From Verrucomicrobiota bacterium (GTDB lineage: Bacteria; Verrucomicrobiota; Verrucomicrobiia; CAIQCK01): a stretch of 49,130 bases of DNA. The first letter of the stretch is position 1, and every line of letters starts with the position of its first letter. Positions 13,703-23,860 of this stretch are shown here, piece by piece. The stretch lies in the NCBI GenBank assembly GCA_016219905.1, contig JACRKA010000014.1:1-49130 (forward strand), in the 5' to 3' direction. A model generated the notes under the pieces. That model ran no database searches. It saw nothing but the letters and a program-made list of their open reading frames with translations, and had not been told where the DNA came from. The position numbers and the translations under genes are program-made.

Positions 13703-14890
13703 ATGAATCCGAAGCGCCGTTACATCTTCAGCTCCGAATCCGTCACCGAGGGCCATCCCGACAAAGTGTGCGATACCATCAGCGACGCCGTGCTCGACGC
13801 CTGCCTCGCCGTGGACCCCCGCAGCCGCGTGGCCTGCGAGACGCTCGCCAAGAGCAACCTCGTCGTCGTCGCCGGCGAAATCACCACCCAGGCCCACCTC
13901 GACTTCCCCAAGATCGCCCGCGCCGCCATCCGCGAGATCGGCTACACCAAGGACGTCAGCACCGTCTTCAACGACGAGGACTGCTTCGTCCTGTCCGCCG
14001 TCATCAAACAAAGCCCCGACATCGCCCAGGGCGTCAACGCAGCCGCTGCTGAAGGCAAGAAGACCGCCGAGCAGGGCGCTGGCGACCAGGGCCTCATGTT
14101 CGGCTACGCCTGCACCGAGACGCCCGAACTGATGCCCGCCCCCATCATGTTCGCCCACAACCTCGGCAAGGCCCTCCGCGAGGCGCGCCGCAGCGGCGCC
14201 ATGAAATGGCTAAGCCCCGACGGCAAGACCCAGGACAGCGTCGAATACGAGGGCCTGCGCCCCATCCGCGTGGACACCGTCGTCATCTCCAACCAGCACG
14301 ACGCCGCCGTCACACACGCCGTCATCGAAAAGACCGTCATCGAGCAGATCATCAAGAAGACCCTGCCCGCCGAGCTTCTCGACAAGAACACCAAATACCT
14401 CGTCAACCCCACCGGCCGGTTTGTCGTCGGCGGCCCCGAGGGCGACAGCGGCCTCACCGGCCGCAAGATCATCGTGGACACCTACGGCGGCATGGGCCGT
14501 CACGGCGGCGGCGCCTTCAGCGGCAAAGACCCGAGCAAAGTGGACCGCTCGGCCGCCTACATGGGCCGCTACGTCGCCAAGAACATCGTCGCGGCCGGCC
14601 TCGCCGACCACTGCGAGATCCAGTTCGCCTACGCCATCGGCCATCCCGAACCGGTCAGCGTCATGGTCAACACCTTCGGCACCGGCAAGGTCAGCGACGA
14701 GAAGATCGAGAAAGCCGTCACCGAAGTCTTCAGCTTCAAGCCAGCCAGCATCGTCAAGGAACTCGACCTGCTGCGCCCGATCTACTCGAAGACCACCAAC
14801 TACGGCCACTTCGGCAAGTGCGACGACAACAAGACCTTCACCTGGGAACGCACCGACAAGGCCGCGGCCTTGAAGAAAGCCGCCGCGTAG
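13703..14890 (+). CDS. metK: S-adenosylmethionine synthetase
   Basis: Makes SAM from methionine and ATP. The 395 residues match the family length and contain [20 protein letters not shown], the [12 protein letters not shown] loop, [19 protein letters not shown] and [20 protein letters not shown], the last two being the standard MetK signatures. An AAGGAAAAC stretch before the ATG could serve as ribosome site. Only 25 bases separate it from the preceding gene, so there is no room for a SAM riboswitch. It is the last plus-strand gene before a hairpin cluster and convergent clpX. Confidence 0.97.
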   Translation: MNPKRRYIFSSESVTEGHPDKVCDTISDAVLDACLAVDPRSRVACETLAKSNLVVVAGEITTQAHLDFPKIARAAIREIGYTKDVSTVFNDEDCFVLSAVIKQSPDIAQGVNAAAAEGKKTAEQGAGDQGLMFGYACTETPELMPAPIMFAHNLGKALREARRSGAMKWLSPDGKTQDSVEYEGLRPIRVDTVVISNQHDAAVTHAVIEKTVIEQIIKKTLPAELLDKNTKYLVNPTGRFVVGGPEGDSGLTGRKIIVDTYGGMGRHGGGAFSGKDPSKVDRSAAYMGRYVAKNIVAAGLADHCEIQFAYAIGHPEPVSVMVNTFGTGKVSDEKIEKAVTEVFSFKPASIVKELDLLRPIYSKTTNYGHFGKCDDNKTFTWERTDKAAALKKAAA

Positions 14891-15110
14891 TCCGTTTCCG
14901 GAAATCGGAGATTTGTTCTGCCATCGTAGAACGGACGTCCACGTCCGTTTGATAACGGGCTTGGAAGTTCTACGAGGAATGCATTAGCTGGGAGCGGCGA
15001 CTTTTCAGTCGCCGAAGCATCATTGGGCGACAAGAATGTCGCCCCTTCCAGTTATTCGGCGGTCGCAGACCGCCGCTACAGAACGCAGCCTGAAGGCTGA
15101 ACTCCAACGC
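14891..15110. repeat. Cluster of five different hairpin repeats between convergent metK and clpX
   Basis: Non-coding stretch of 220 bases. Perfect palindromes, each with 3-4 base loops except where noted: 14931-14948 (8 bp arms, loop cc) nested inside an outer 8 bp pair 14925-14932/14967-14974; 14995-15014 (8 bp, loop tttc); 15025-15044 (8 bp, loop agaa); 15057-15075 (8 bp, loop gca); 15086-15099 (5 bp, loop tgaa). The arms differ between hairpins, so this is a mosaic of distinct palindromic units rather than a tandem repeat. They may act as a bidirectional terminator; none is followed by a T run. Confidence 0.85.
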
Positions 15111-16391
15111 TCACGCCGCCTGGCCGGCGACCTTCTTGCGGATGATGGGGGCGCGTTTGCCCTCGACGACGGCGCGGTTGATGGTGACGCCGGCCACGTC
15201 GGCGCGGCTGGGGATCTCATACATGATGTCGAGCATGAGCTTCTCCAGCAGGCTGCGCAGGGCGCGCGCGCCAGTGCCTTTCTTCAGGGCCATCTGGGCC
15301 AGCGCCCGCTGGGCGTCGGCGGTGAACTTCAGGTCCACGCCCTCCATCGCGAAGAGCTTCGCATACTGCTTGGTCATCGCGTTCTTGGTCTCGACGAGGA
15401 TGGAGACCAGTTCGTCCTCGGTGAGCGGCGAGAGCACACTGACGACCGGCAGACGGCCGATGAACTCGGGGATGAGGCCGAATGCGAGCAGATCCTCCGG
15501 CTCGACGTGTTCGAGGATGCGCGTGGAATCCTGTGCGCCGGCATGGGCCGACGTGCCGAAGCCCATCGTGCGGTTGCCGAGCCGGCGCTGGACGATCTTG
15601 TCGAGGCCGACGAACGCGCCGCCGCAGATGAAGAGGATGTGCTGGGTGTTGACCTGGATGTATTCCTGCTGCGGATGCTTGCGGCCGCCCTGCGGCGGGA
15701 CGTTGCAGACGGTGCCTTCGAGGATTTTCAACAGCGCCTGCTGGACGCCCTCGCCGCTCACGTCGCGGGTGATGGAGGGCGAGTCGCCTTTGCGGGAGAT
15801 CTTGTCTATCTCGTCTATATAGACGATGCCGACCTCGGCGCGCTTGACGTCGTAGTCGGCGTTCTGGAGGAGACGGAGGACGATGTTCTCGACATCCTCG
15901 CCGACGTAGCCGGCCTCGGTGAGCGTGGTGGCGTCGGCGATGGTGAACGGCACGTCGAGCACGCGCGCCAGCGTGCGGGCCAGCAGCGTCTTGCCGCTGC
16001 CGGTCGGGCCGATGAGCAGGATGTTGCTCTTCTCGATCTCGACGTCGTGGTGGGCGTGCGCCGCGGACACCTCATCCGCGCCGGCAGCCGGTTTGCGCTC
16101 CTGCTGGATGCGCTTGTAATGGTTGCGAACGGCGACGGCGAGCGAACGCTTCGCATTTTCCTGGCCGACGACGTAGTTGTCCAGATCGCGCTTGATCTCG
16201 GCGGGCTTGGGGACGCTGAGCTTGACGGGGCCGCGGCGGGATTCCTGGGCGAGTTCCTTGTCGAGGATGCCCTTGCAGACGAGGATGCAGGCGTCGCAGA
16301 TATAGACGCCGGGGCCGGCGATGAGTTTCTTGACCTCGCCGTGGCTCTTGCCACAGAAGCTGCACATCGTGAGGTTGCCGGGGCGCGCCAT
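15111..16391 (-). CDS. clpX: ATP-dependent Clp protease ATPase subunit
   Basis: AAA+ unfoldase that feeds substrates to ClpP. The 426 residues start with the N-terminal zinc domain (Cys10, Cys13, Cys32, Cys35: CSFC ... CDAC), then Walker A GPTGSGKT (128-135), [17 protein letters not shown], Walker [11 protein letters not shown], sensor [10 protein letters not shown] and the pore/arginine elements in the [10 protein letters not shown] and EFIGRLPVV regions; the ClpP-contact loop is not assigned. It starts 2 bases after the clpP stop in the order tig-clpP-clpX, the widely conserved arrangement. Confidence 0.97.
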   Translation of the reverse strand: MARPGNLTMCSFCGKSHGEVKKLIAGPGVYICDACILVCKGILDKELAQESRRGPVKLSVPKPAEIKRDLDNYVVGQENAKRSLAVAVRNHYKRIQQERKPAAGADEVSAAHAHHDVEIEKSNILLIGPTGSGKTLLARTLARVLDVPFTIADATTLTEAGYVGEDVENIVLRLLQNADYDVKRAEVGIVYIDEIDKISRKGDSPSITRDVSGEGVQQALLKILEGTVCNVPPQGGRKHPQQEYIQVNTQHILFICGGAFVGLDKIVQRRLGNRTMGFGTSAHAGAQDSTRILEHVEPEDLLAFGLIPEFIGRLPVVSVLSPLTEDELVSILVETKNAMTKQYAKLFAMEGVDLKFTADAQRALAQMALKKGTGARALRSLLEKLMLDIMYEIPSRADVAGVTINRAVVEGKRAPIIRKKVAGQAA

Positions 16392-16393
16392 AA

Positions 16394-17026
16394 CTACTCT
16401 TTCCGGGCGGCTTCGTCGGGAACGATGTCCTTGCGGGACTTGACGACCTCGTCCACGAGGCCGTAGGCCTTGGCTTCCGCGGCGCTCATGAAAAAGTCCC
16501 GCTCGCTGTCCCGGGTGATCTGCTCCAGCGGTTTGCCGGTGTGATGGGCCAGGATTTCGTTAAGGCGGTCCTTGATGCAGAGGATTTCCTTGGCGTGAAT
16601 GCTGATGTCGGTGGCGGTGCCCTGCATGCCGCCCCACGGCTGATGGATCATGATGCGGGCGTTGGGCAGGGCGAAGCGTTTGCCCTTGGTGCCCGCGGCG
16701 AGCAGCACCGCGCCCATGCTGGCGGCCTGGCCGATGCAGTAGGTGTTCACCGGAGGGGTGAGGTATTGCATCGTGTCGTAGATGGCCAGGCCCGCCGTGA
16801 CGCTGCCGCCCGGCGAGTTGATATAGATGTGGACGTCCTTCTTCGGGTCTTCCATCTGAAGGAAAAGCAACTGGGCGATGACGAGGTTGGCGACGTGGTC
16901 GTCCACGGCCATGCCGATGAAGACGATGCGGTCTTTCATCAGCCGCGAGTAGATGTCGTAGGCGCGCTCGCCCCGGCCGGTCTGCTCGACCACCATCGGG
17001 ATGAGGATCTGGTTTTTCTCGTTCAT
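16394..17026 (-). CDS. clpP: ATP-dependent Clp protease proteolytic subunit
   Basis: Serine peptidase forming the two-ring chamber of ClpXP. At 210 residues it shows the catalytic triad Ser103 (GQAASMGA), His128 ([11 protein letters not shown]) and Asp177 (SERDFFMSA), plus the oxyanion stretch [19 protein letters not shown]. The N-terminus [20 protein letters not shown] resembles the axial-loop region, with a short propeptide at most. The gene lies 11 bases downstream of tig and immediately upstream of clpX on the same strand. Confidence 0.97.
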   Translation of the reverse strand: MNEKNQILIPMVVEQTGRGERAYDIYSRLMKDRIVFIGMAVDDHVANLVIAQLLFLQMEDPKKDVHIYINSPGGSVTAGLAIYDTMQYLTPPVNTYCIGQAASMGAVLLAAGTKGKRFALPNARIMIHQPWGGMQGTATDISIHAKEILCIKDRLNEILAHHTGKPLEQITRDSERDFFMSAAEAKAYGLVDEVVKSRKDIVPDEAARKE

Positions 17027-17037
17027 CGGCGCTCCAT

Positions 17038-18372
17038 TTATTTCTGTGTGACTGTAGCAGTCGAGACCAGGAATTCAAGGGTCTTGGCCACCAGCAACTC
17101 TTCGTGGATCTCATCGAGTCCGCCGCGCTCTTCGAGCTGCTTGCGGAGTTTTGCGGGCTGAATCTCATACCGCTGCGCAAGCTGGAGGATGCGGAACTCG
17201 ATCTCCTGTTGCTGGACTTCCACCTTCTCCAGCGACGCGATCCGGCCGAGGATGAAGGAGGCCTTGAGGCGGTCGGCGGCGTTCTTGCTGGCGAACTGGA
17301 AGATCTCGTCCTTCTTCTCGACAAGGGCTTCCTTGGCGATGCCGCGCATGGTGTTTTCCCGGACGACGTCTTGGATGACGTGGCGTGTCTCGTTGGCCAG
17401 CATGGCCGGCGGCAGGTCGAATGTCGTCCGCGACAGCAGGAATTCCACGACCTGGTTCTTCGCGTCGGTCCCGGCGGCGCGCTCGCGTTCGCGTTGGATG
17501 TCGGCGCGGATGGCGTCCTTCAACTTCGCCAGTGTCAAATCCTTGCCGAACGACGCGGCCAGCGCGTCATCCATCGGCGGCAGCTTGCGCTCCTTGATGC
17601 CGGTGACCTCGACAAAGTAGGTGGCTTTCTTGCCGGCGATCTCCGCAACCTGGAAGTCGGCGGGGAAGTCCACCAGCACCTGCCGCTTCTCACCGATCAT
17701 CGCGCCAACGAGCTGCTCGCAGAATCCGGGGACGAACGCCTCCGGGCTGATCATGAGCAGCAGGTCCTTGCGCTCGGCGAGCGCCTTGGCGGCGGGCGCC
17801 AGTTCGGCGAGCGGCTTGCCGTCGCTGACGGCGGAAAAGTTGACGACCGCGAAGTCCTCCATGGCGAGGCCGCGGCCGGTCGCGTCCACCAACTCGGCCC
17901 GCTGGGCAGCGAGCGCCTGCACCGCCTTGTCCACGTCCTCGTCGGTGACGGTGACGGGCATCTTCGTGACCGCGATGCCTTTGTAGTCGGGCAACGCGAA
18001 GTCCGGCGCGGTTTCCAGTTCCGCGGTGAAGGCCAGCGGCTGGCCGCGGCCGAATTGCACGTCCTTGATCTCCGGCAGGCCGACGGGTTGCAGCGATTGC
18101 ATCCGGATCGCCTCGCGATACGCTTTCGGGATGAGCGACTTCTGGACTTCCTGTTCGATCTCGGCGGTGAACCGTTTCTCGACGAGCGGGCGCGGCGCGC
18201 GGCCGGGCCGAAAGCCGGGCAGCCGGGCGTAGCGCGTGTATTCCTGCGCAACGAGGCCAAATTCCTTGTCCACGTCGGCCGTCGGCACCTCGATCTTCAG
18301 CAGCCGCCGGCACGGGCCGAGCGTCTCCGAGGTGACGTGTATCGCATGCTTCGTCTCTGTTGTGTCAGCCAT
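17038..18372 (-). CDS. tig: Trigger factor (ribosome-associated chaperone, peptidyl-prolyl isomerase)
   Basis: Holds nascent chains at the ribosome exit tunnel. The 444 residues give the three-domain form: ribosome-binding N-domain with the signature-like [18 protein letters not shown], a PPIase domain around residues ~160-250 ([14 protein letters not shown] ... VLVDFPADF) and a long helical C-domain. I chose the ATG at 18372 because a GAAAGG site lies just before it and [13 protein letters not shown] starts the conserved domain; the frame stays open 17 codons further up without support. It is followed by clpP after 11 bases. Confidence 0.93.
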   Translation of the reverse strand: MADTTETKHAIHVTSETLGPCRRLLKIEVPTADVDKEFGLVAQEYTRYARLPGFRPGRAPRPLVEKRFTAEIEQEVQKSLIPKAYREAIRMQSLQPVGLPEIKDVQFGRGQPLAFTAELETAPDFALPDYKGIAVTKMPVTVTDEDVDKAVQALAAQRAELVDATGRGLAMEDFAVVNFSAVSDGKPLAELAPAAKALAERKDLLLMISPEAFVPGFCEQLVGAMIGEKRQVLVDFPADFQVAEIAGKKATYFVEVTGIKERKLPPMDDALAASFGKDLTLAKLKDAIRADIQRERERAAGTDAKNQVVEFLLSRTTFDLPPAMLANETRHVIQDVVRENTMRGIAKEALVEKKDEIFQFASKNAADRLKASFILGRIASLEKVEVQQQEIEFRILQLAQRYEIQPAKLRKQLEERGGLDEIHEELLVAKTLEFLVSTATVTQK

Positions 18373-18440
18373 AAAACCTTTCAATCCAAAGGCAGAAGGG
18401 CGGCAACTGTAGGCAGCAGCCACAGCCCAGTCAAGGCAGC

Positions 18441-18459
18441 AACCGGAAACGCGCCGGTT
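18441..18459 (-). terminator. Short hairpin between rng and tig, possible weak terminator or processing site
   Basis: Arms aaccgg and ccggtt (6 bp) with a 7-base loop lie 20-40 bases after the rng stop on the minus strand. No T run follows, so intrinsic termination is doubtful; it could instead be an RNA-processing or stability element. The 106-base gap otherwise contains only the tig ribosome site. Confidence 0.3.
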
Positions 18460-18478
18460 GTGCGGGTGGTTTGTCCGG

Positions 18479-20152
18479 TTACTTCAGTTCCTGCCCGTTC
18501 ACCGTGTTGACGATCTTGAATTGCTCCAGGTGGAAGTTCGGGTCGGCGCGGAAGCTGAGTTTTCCGTAGAACTTCTTCTCCAGGTCAATCAGCAACTGCT
18601 CGTCCTGGCCCCGGAGCCGTTGCAATACGTCCGTGTGAACATAGACGCAGAGCTGGATGTCCGGCGGATTCTCCGGATCAATATGGGCCGGCCGATGCCG
18701 CCGCAAGACCTCGGCGATCTTGCGTTGGATCTCGACCGACATTGAAAGCGCGCTCTTGACCAGGCCGCGGCCCTTGCAATAGGGGCAGTCCTCATAAGTG
18801 GACGCGCGGACGCTCTCGGTCTGCCGTTGCCGGGTCATTTCCAGCAAGCCAAGCTGACTAATGGTGAGGATGTGCGTCTTGGCGCGGTCGCGGCGGACTC
18901 CTTCCTTGACCTTCTGATAGACCTGGTGCTGGTGCTTGCGGTTCTTCATGTCAATGAAGTCCACCACCACCAAGCCGCCAATGTTGCGCAGCCGCAACTG
19001 GCGGCACACTTCCGCCGCGGCTTCCATGTTGGTCTGGAGGATCGTCTGCTCCTGGTCGCGGTTCGGTTTATGGCGGCCGGTGTTGACGTCAATCGCCACC
19101 AGCGCCTCCGTCTCATCAATGACGATGTATCCGCCACACTTCAGCCAGACCTGCCGCCGAAACGCCTGCTCGATCTGTTTCTCGACGCCGCATTTCTCGA
19201 AGATGTGGATCGGCTCCGCGTGGAGCTTCACCTTGTTGCGGGAGCGCCGGCTGATCTGGCCGATGACGTCGCGCACGCGCTCGGCCTGTTTCTCGTTGTC
19301 AATGACGATGCGGTTGACGTCCTCGGTCAGGAAGTCGCGCACCGTGCGCTCGATGAGGTCCGGCTCCTGATACACGCAGCACGCAGCCGGCTGCGCCTTG
19401 ATCTTCTCCTCGACCGCCCGCCACGAGTTCAGGAGCATGTGCAGGTCGCGGACGAAGTATCGCTGCTTCTGGCCCTCGCCGGCGGTGCGGATGATGACGC
19501 CCATGCCGTCAGGAATATTGAGGGCGCGGACAATCTTGCGCAGGCGCTGGCGGTCCCGGCCGTCCTCGATCTTGCGCGAGATGCCGCTCTGGTCGCTGAA
19601 CGGCATGAGCACGAGATAGCGCCCCGGCAGGCTGACGCTGGTGGTCAGACGCGGCCCCTTGGTGCCGATGGGGCCTTTGGTGACCTGCACGACGATCTCA
19701 CTGCCGGCCGGATAGACGGCAGGGATGTCCTTCTGCGTGATGCGCGGCTTCGGCTCCTTGCGCCGGGTGTCGCGTTCGACGGTCTCGATGCTGGAGTCCA
19801 GCGGGCTGGGGATGATGTCCCAGTAGTGGAGAAAACCGTTCTTGTCCAGGCCGATGTCCACGAACGCGGCCTTCAGGCCGTTTTCGAGGTTCTTGATGCG
19901 GCCCTTGTAGATGGAGCCGACGATGCGTTCCTCGGAGGTGCGCTCGACGGAGAATTCCTCGAGCTGGCCGTTCTCCAGCAACGCCACGCGCGTCTCCAAC
20001 GGCTCCGCGTTGATGATGAGTTCCTTGTTCATGTTGTGATCGCGTCCGGTGAGTTTCTTCATCAGTCGTGAGAAGAAACCTTCTTTCTTGGGAGGCGGCG
20101 GCTGTGCCGCTCGCTCCTCTGCGGGCGCCCTTCGTTGTGTGTTGGGATCCAT
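18479..20152 (-). CDS. rng: Ribonuclease G/E family endoribonuclease
   Basis: Single-strand-specific endoribonuclease for rRNA maturation and mRNA turnover. The 557 residues include ELIINAEPLETRVALLENG, an S1-type RNA-binding stretch (GSIYKGRIKNLENGLKAAFVD), the metal-binding Asp motifs AIDVNTGR and VVDFIDMKN, and a zinc-link motif CPYCKGRG. There is no long RNase E scaffold tail, so it is RNase G-like. The first 40 residues are an extra segment containing EGFFSRLMKKLTGRD, which could be a short amphipathic helix; Met41 (MNKELIINAE) is the alternative start. rng next to the mre genes is also seen in enterobacteria. Confidence 0.93.
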   Translation of the reverse strand: MDPNTQRRAPAEERAAQPPPPKKEGFFSRLMKKLTGRDHNMNKELIINAEPLETRVALLENGQLEEFSVERTSEERIVGSIYKGRIKNLENGLKAAFVDIGLDKNGFLHYWDIIPSPLDSSIETVERDTRRKEPKPRITQKDIPAVYPAGSEIVVQVTKGPIGTKGPRLTTSVSLPGRYLVLMPFSDQSGISRKIEDGRDRQRLRKIVRALNIPDGMGVIIRTAGEGQKQRYFVRDLHMLLNSWRAVEEKIKAQPAACCVYQEPDLIERTVRDFLTEDVNRIVIDNEKQAERVRDVIGQISRRSRNKVKLHAEPIHIFEKCGVEKQIEQAFRRQVWLKCGGYIVIDETEALVAIDVNTGRHKPNRDQEQTILQTNMEAAAEVCRQLRLRNIGGLVVVDFIDMKNRKHQHQVYQKVKEGVRRDRAKTHILTISQLGLLEMTRQRQTESVRASTYEDCPYCKGRGLVKSALSMSVEIQRKIAEVLRRHRPAHIDPENPPDIQLCVYVHTDVLQRLRGQDEQLLIDLEKKFYGKLSFRADPNFHLEQFKIVNTVNGQELK

Positions 20153-20179
20153 CGTTTCGATCCTTGCTTTAACGTTGTT

Positions 20180-21397
20180 TTAGTGTGCTCGACGCCGCGC
20201 CTGGATGCTTTGCAGGATCCCCAGCGCGACCATGGTGCTTACGACAAACGAACCGCCGTAGCTCAGCAACGGCAGCGGCAATCCCGTGATCGGCACCAGG
20301 CCGACGGTCATGCCCATGTTTACGAATATGTGACAGAACAGCATCACGGTGATGCCCGTGGCCAGCAACCGCCCCAGGCGGTCGCACGCCGTCAACGCCG
20401 TCCAAATGCCGCTCAGCAGCAACACCGTGAACCCCACCAACACCGCCAGACACCAGACAAACCCGCCCTCCTCCGCGATGACCGAGAAAATGAAGTCATT
20501 CGGCGCCACCTGCCGCGGCAGGAAGCCGAGCACGTTCTGCGTGCCCTGCAACCAGCCTTTCCCCCAGAACCCGCCCGAGCCGACCGCGATCAGCGATTGC
20601 CGCAGGTTCCAACCCCAGCCATACGGATCGCGCTCCGGGTTCAAAAACACCAGCACCCGCTCCCACTGATAAGGCTTCAGGATGAACTTCCGCCCCATCT
20701 TGTCGAGTTGCTGGACGTAAGCCGTGCGATCCTTGGCGACCGCGTGCACCTGCTCCGCCGCTGCCTCGTAACCCCGCAGGTTCATGTAGAACACCGCCCC
20801 CGCGATCGCGATGGCCGCAATCGCCGTCACGAAATACCGCAGCCGGATGCCCGCCACGAACATCATCACCGCCGACATCGGCACCAGCACCAGCGTCGAG
20901 CCGAGGTCCGGCTGCATCAGGATCAGCATCGCCGTCCCGCCCACCATCGCCAGGCAGACCAGCACCGACTTGAAACTCCGCACGTCGCGATCGGGGTTGC
21001 TCAAGTAGTCGGCCAGCGCGAAGGCCAGCCCGATCTTCGCGAACTCGCTCGGCTGGATGCCGAGGCCCTTGATCCCCAGCCAGCTTCGCGACCCGTAGCG
21101 CTCGACGCCGAAGATCAGCACGACGACCAGAAGCATGACGCAAATGGAATACAGCACCCATGTCCACTTGCCGATCTGCCGGTAATCCACAATCGCCGCC
21201 ACCAGGAACGCGCACAGTCCCACGGCCACCCACGCCATCTGCATCCGGTAAAACGGGTCCGTCGGCTGGTCCTCACCGCGATAGCTGGCGCTGTAGATGG
21301 CAAACACACCCATCACGGCCAACCCGGCCATCGTCAGGAATGGCAGCCACGCAATGCGAGGCAGCAGCCGGCGCGGTTTTGCCGTCATCGTCGTCAT
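20180..21397 (-). CDS. rodA: Rod-shape determining SEDS peptidoglycan polymerase
   Basis: Integral membrane glycosyltransferase of the elongasome, working with PBP2. The 405 residues contain about ten hydrophobic segments, the first at PFLTMAGLAVMGVFAIYSAS. Family motifs visible are RSWLGIKGLGIQPSEFAKI, LILMQPDLGSTLVLVPM, the long loop with QSLIAVGSGGFWGKGWLQG and DFIFSVIAEEGG, and GLPLPLLSYGGS near the C-terminus. QSEFAK-type and PDLG motifs identify SEDS proteins; position next to mrdA makes it RodA rather than FtsW. Confidence 0.96.
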   Translation of the reverse strand: MTTMTAKPRRLLPRIAWLPFLTMAGLAVMGVFAIYSASYRGEDQPTDPFYRMQMAWVAVGLCAFLVAAIVDYRQIGKWTWVLYSICVMLLVVVLIFGVERYGSRSWLGIKGLGIQPSEFAKIGLAFALADYLSNPDRDVRSFKSVLVCLAMVGGTAMLILMQPDLGSTLVLVPMSAVMMFVAGIRLRYFVTAIAAIAIAGAVFYMNLRGYEAAAEQVHAVAKDRTAYVQQLDKMGRKFILKPYQWERVLVFLNPERDPYGWGWNLRQSLIAVGSGGFWGKGWLQGTQNVLGFLPRQVAPNDFIFSVIAEEGGFVWCLAVLVGFTVLLLSGIWTALTACDRLGRLLATGITVMLFCHIFVNMGMTVGLVPITGLPLPLLSYGGSFVVSTMVALGILQSIQARRRAH

Positions 21398-21399
21398 CG

Positions 21400-23349
21400 C
21401 TACAGCGCCCTCCTTGGCCCCGTCTGCGCCGCGGCGCGCAGCGCCCGCGAGGCCGGCTTCGGCGTCTTCGTGTCCACCCCGAACAGCGCGGCGTATATCT
21501 GCCCGGCGATCGGCGCCGCCGTCTGGCCGCCCGAATCGCCATCCTCCAACAGGATCGCCATCGCGTATTGCGGATTCTCAAACGGCGCGAAGCTCACAAA
21601 CCACGCCCGGTGGCCGATGATGTTGTTGTGGACATCCATCACCTGCGCGGTGCCGGTCTTGCCCGCGACCTTGATGCCCGGCACGGCTGCCTTCTTGCCC
21701 GTGCCGTCCGCGTCGTTGACCACGGCACACATCCCGTCGCGGACAATCCGCAGGCTCTCCGGCCGCACCGTCAACCGCCCGCGGTCACGCGCCGGGAAAT
21801 CTTCCACCACCGACCCGAGTCCACCATCCTCGGCCGCCTGGTGGATGCTGCTGACCAGCCGCGGCGCGACAACGCGCCCGCCATTGGCGATGGTCCCGAC
21901 CACGCACGCCATCTGGAGCACCGTCGTGTCCACCTCGCCCTGGCCAATCGCCAGGTTCGCGGTGTCCGCGGGACGCCAGCCGCGCTTCAGCGGCGACGGC
22001 AGATGCCCGCGCGCCTCGCGCGGCAACGCGATGCCGCTCTGCTCGCCCAGATGGAATTGTTGCGCCATCGCGACAATCGCCTGCATGCCGACCATCACGC
22101 CGTGCTCGTAAAAGAAGATGTTGCACGAATGCTTGAGCGCCTCACGCAGGTTCACCGGCCCGTGCTGGCCGCCCTTCGACTTGATCCAGCACCGCTTCAG
22201 CAACCCGCCCACGACCGTGTCACCCGTGCAGGTGCTGGTGGAGCCGGGGGCGATTCTTCCCGTCTCCAATCCGGCCAGCGCCACCAACAGCTTGAACGTC
22301 GAGCCGGGCGCGTAGTGCTCGGCACACGCGCGGTTCGCCAGCGGCTTGTCCGGGTTCTGCTGCAACTCGGCGAGGTCCTCGGGGCGGATGCTGGGCACAA
22401 ACCGATTCGGGTCGTAGCTGGGGCTGGACACCATCGCCAGCACGTCGCCATTGCGCGGGTCGAGAAGCACGGCCGCGCCAACGTGATCACCGAGCGCCGC
22501 CTCGACCGCGTGCTGGCAACGCGCATCCAGCGACAGCTTCAAATCGTGGCCGGGCTTCGGCCGTTGATAGCCCAACTCGCGTTCCTTGTAGCCGCCGGCG
22601 TTGATCAGGATCGTGCGCGTGCCGGACTCGCCGCGCAGCTCATCATCAAACTTCAACTCCAGGCCGCTGACGCCGCGCATATCCGACATGATGTAAGTCG
22701 GCAGCCCCAGATCGGTCTCCAGCACGGACCGCTCGCGGGTCACGTAGCCCAGCAAATGCGCCGCGAGCGGGCCATAGCGGTATTGCCGGACCGCATTGAC
22801 CTCGATGTCCACGCCGACCGGCAGCGGATGGTGCTCCTTCGCCACCGCGAGCGCCTGCGGGCTGAGGTCGCCGACCAGCACGAACGGCAACGGCCGCTGC
22901 TCGACGTTGTGGACGCGGATGGCGCGGTCGTTGAGCCGCGGCGTCGCCCCCACCAGGCGCCCGACCGCGTCGGCTTTCTGGTGGACAAGCCCGGACAGGA
23001 TCTGGCTGCGGCGCTCCGCATCGAGCCGCTTGCCGCGGACGCGGATTTCGCTGCGGTAGAGGTCGCGCAGCTCGCCATGCAACTCCTCAAAGTAGAGCAC
23101 GGCATCGAACGTGGGCCGGTTGTCCGCGAGGCAGACGCCGTTGCGGTCGAAGATGCGCCCGCGCAGCGCCGGCACGCGCACCACGCGCAGGCTTTGTTTT
23201 TCCTGGCTCGCGCCGAACGCCGCGGTCTCCACGACCTGGATGCGGAACAGCGTCGAGCCGATCATCGCCAGGCCGATGACAATCCCAACGGCCAGCAGGG
23301 TCAGCCGACCCTCCTCCCGGCGGAATATCTCGTGGAAAACGCGTTTCAT
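21400..23349 (-). CDS. mrdA: Penicillin-binding protein 2, elongation-specific transpeptidase
   Basis: Cross-links peptidoglycan in the lateral wall together with RodA and MreBCD. The 649 residues have one N-terminal membrane segment (LTLLAVGIVIGLAMIG, 17-32), a PBP dimerisation domain beginning RVPALRGRIFDRNG, and the transpeptidase domain with S350-T-F-K353, S408-C-N410 and the K-T-G box in VAGKTGTAQV. All three catalytic motifs are intact. It begins directly after the mreD stop and ends 2 bases before the rodA start, so the genes are tightly packed. Confidence 0.96.
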   Translation of the reverse strand: MKRVFHEIFRREEGRLTLLAVGIVIGLAMIGSTLFRIQVVETAAFGASQEKQSLRVVRVPALRGRIFDRNGVCLADNRPTFDAVLYFEELHGELRDLYRSEIRVRGKRLDAERRSQILSGLVHQKADAVGRLVGATPRLNDRAIRVHNVEQRPLPFVLVGDLSPQALAVAKEHHPLPVGVDIEVNAVRQYRYGPLAAHLLGYVTRERSVLETDLGLPTYIMSDMRGVSGLELKFDDELRGESGTRTILINAGGYKERELGYQRPKPGHDLKLSLDARCQHAVEAALGDHVGAAVLLDPRNGDVLAMVSSPSYDPNRFVPSIRPEDLAELQQNPDKPLANRACAEHYAPGSTFKLLVALAGLETGRIAPGSTSTCTGDTVVGGLLKRCWIKSKGGQHGPVNLREALKHSCNIFFYEHGVMVGMQAIVAMAQQFHLGEQSGIALPREARGHLPSPLKRGWRPADTANLAIGQGEVDTTVLQMACVVGTIANGGRVVAPRLVSSIHQAAEDGGLGSVVEDFPARDRGRLTVRPESLRIVRDGMCAVVNDADGTGKKAAVPGIKVAGKTGTAQVMDVHNNIIGHRAWFVSFAPFENPQYAMAILLEDGDSGGQTAAPIAGQIYAALFGVDTKTPKPASRALRAAAQTGPRRAL

Positions 23350-23859
23350 CTAGAACGTCTCCGCCTCCACCGGATCGTAGCGCCGCCAGCGGCGCATCAA
23401 GTCCAGCGCCCAGAACAAGGGCGGCGCGACCGCCGCCGCCAGCGCCGCGATCACGAGAATCTTTGCCACCACACCGATCGTCATCGGCAACGGAGAAGCG
23501 GTGAGTTGCAGCACCAGCCACGTCCAAAGCGAGTTGGCCAGCGAAATGGCCGCCGCGAAACCGCACTGGACGATCGCATGGTCGCGATAGAGCACCTTCT
23601 GGAAATGGCTGATCGCAAGGCCCATGACCAGGAACGGCGGCACACTCAAGCCCAGCAGCGCAAACGACGGCGTGTCCAGCAACAGCGCGGCCACCACGGC
23701 CGTGCCCATCGTCTGCTGCCACGAACCGGTCAGCGCGGCGTAGAGCACGATCGCGGGCATCAAGTCCAGCTTCGCCCCGCCGGCGTTGAACACGCCGCCA
23801 ATCGAGCACTGGAAGCCCATCGCCATGACTGCCGCCGCGATTAGAAACCAAGTCGTCAT
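23350..23859 (-). CDS. mreD: Rod-shape determining membrane protein MreD
   Basis: A 169-residue protein that is almost wholly hydrophobic, with five or six predicted membrane segments (for example WFLIAAAVMAMGF, LMPAIVLYAALTGSW, GTAVVAALLLDTP and KILVIAALAAAVAPPLFWALDL). MreD is poorly conserved in sequence; the call rests on length, membrane topology and position between mreC and mrdA. It is part of the inner-membrane complex that links MreB filaments to wall synthesis. Confidence 0.85.
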   Translation of the reverse strand: MTTWFLIAAAVMAMGFQCSIGGVFNAGGAKLDLMPAIVLYAALTGSWQQTMGTAVVAALLLDTPSFALLGLSVPPFLVMGLAISHFQKVLYRDHAIVQCGFAAAISLANSLWTWLVLQLTASPLPMTIGVVAKILVIAALAAAVAPPLFWALDLMRRWRRYDPVEAETF

Positions 23860-23860
23860 G

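Noticed and set aside
21160-23844. Open frame of 894 codons on the plus strand opposite rodA, mrdA and mreD
   Set aside because: Arg/His/Ala/Gln-rich translation without any motif, antisense to intact cell-wall genes; a GC shadow.
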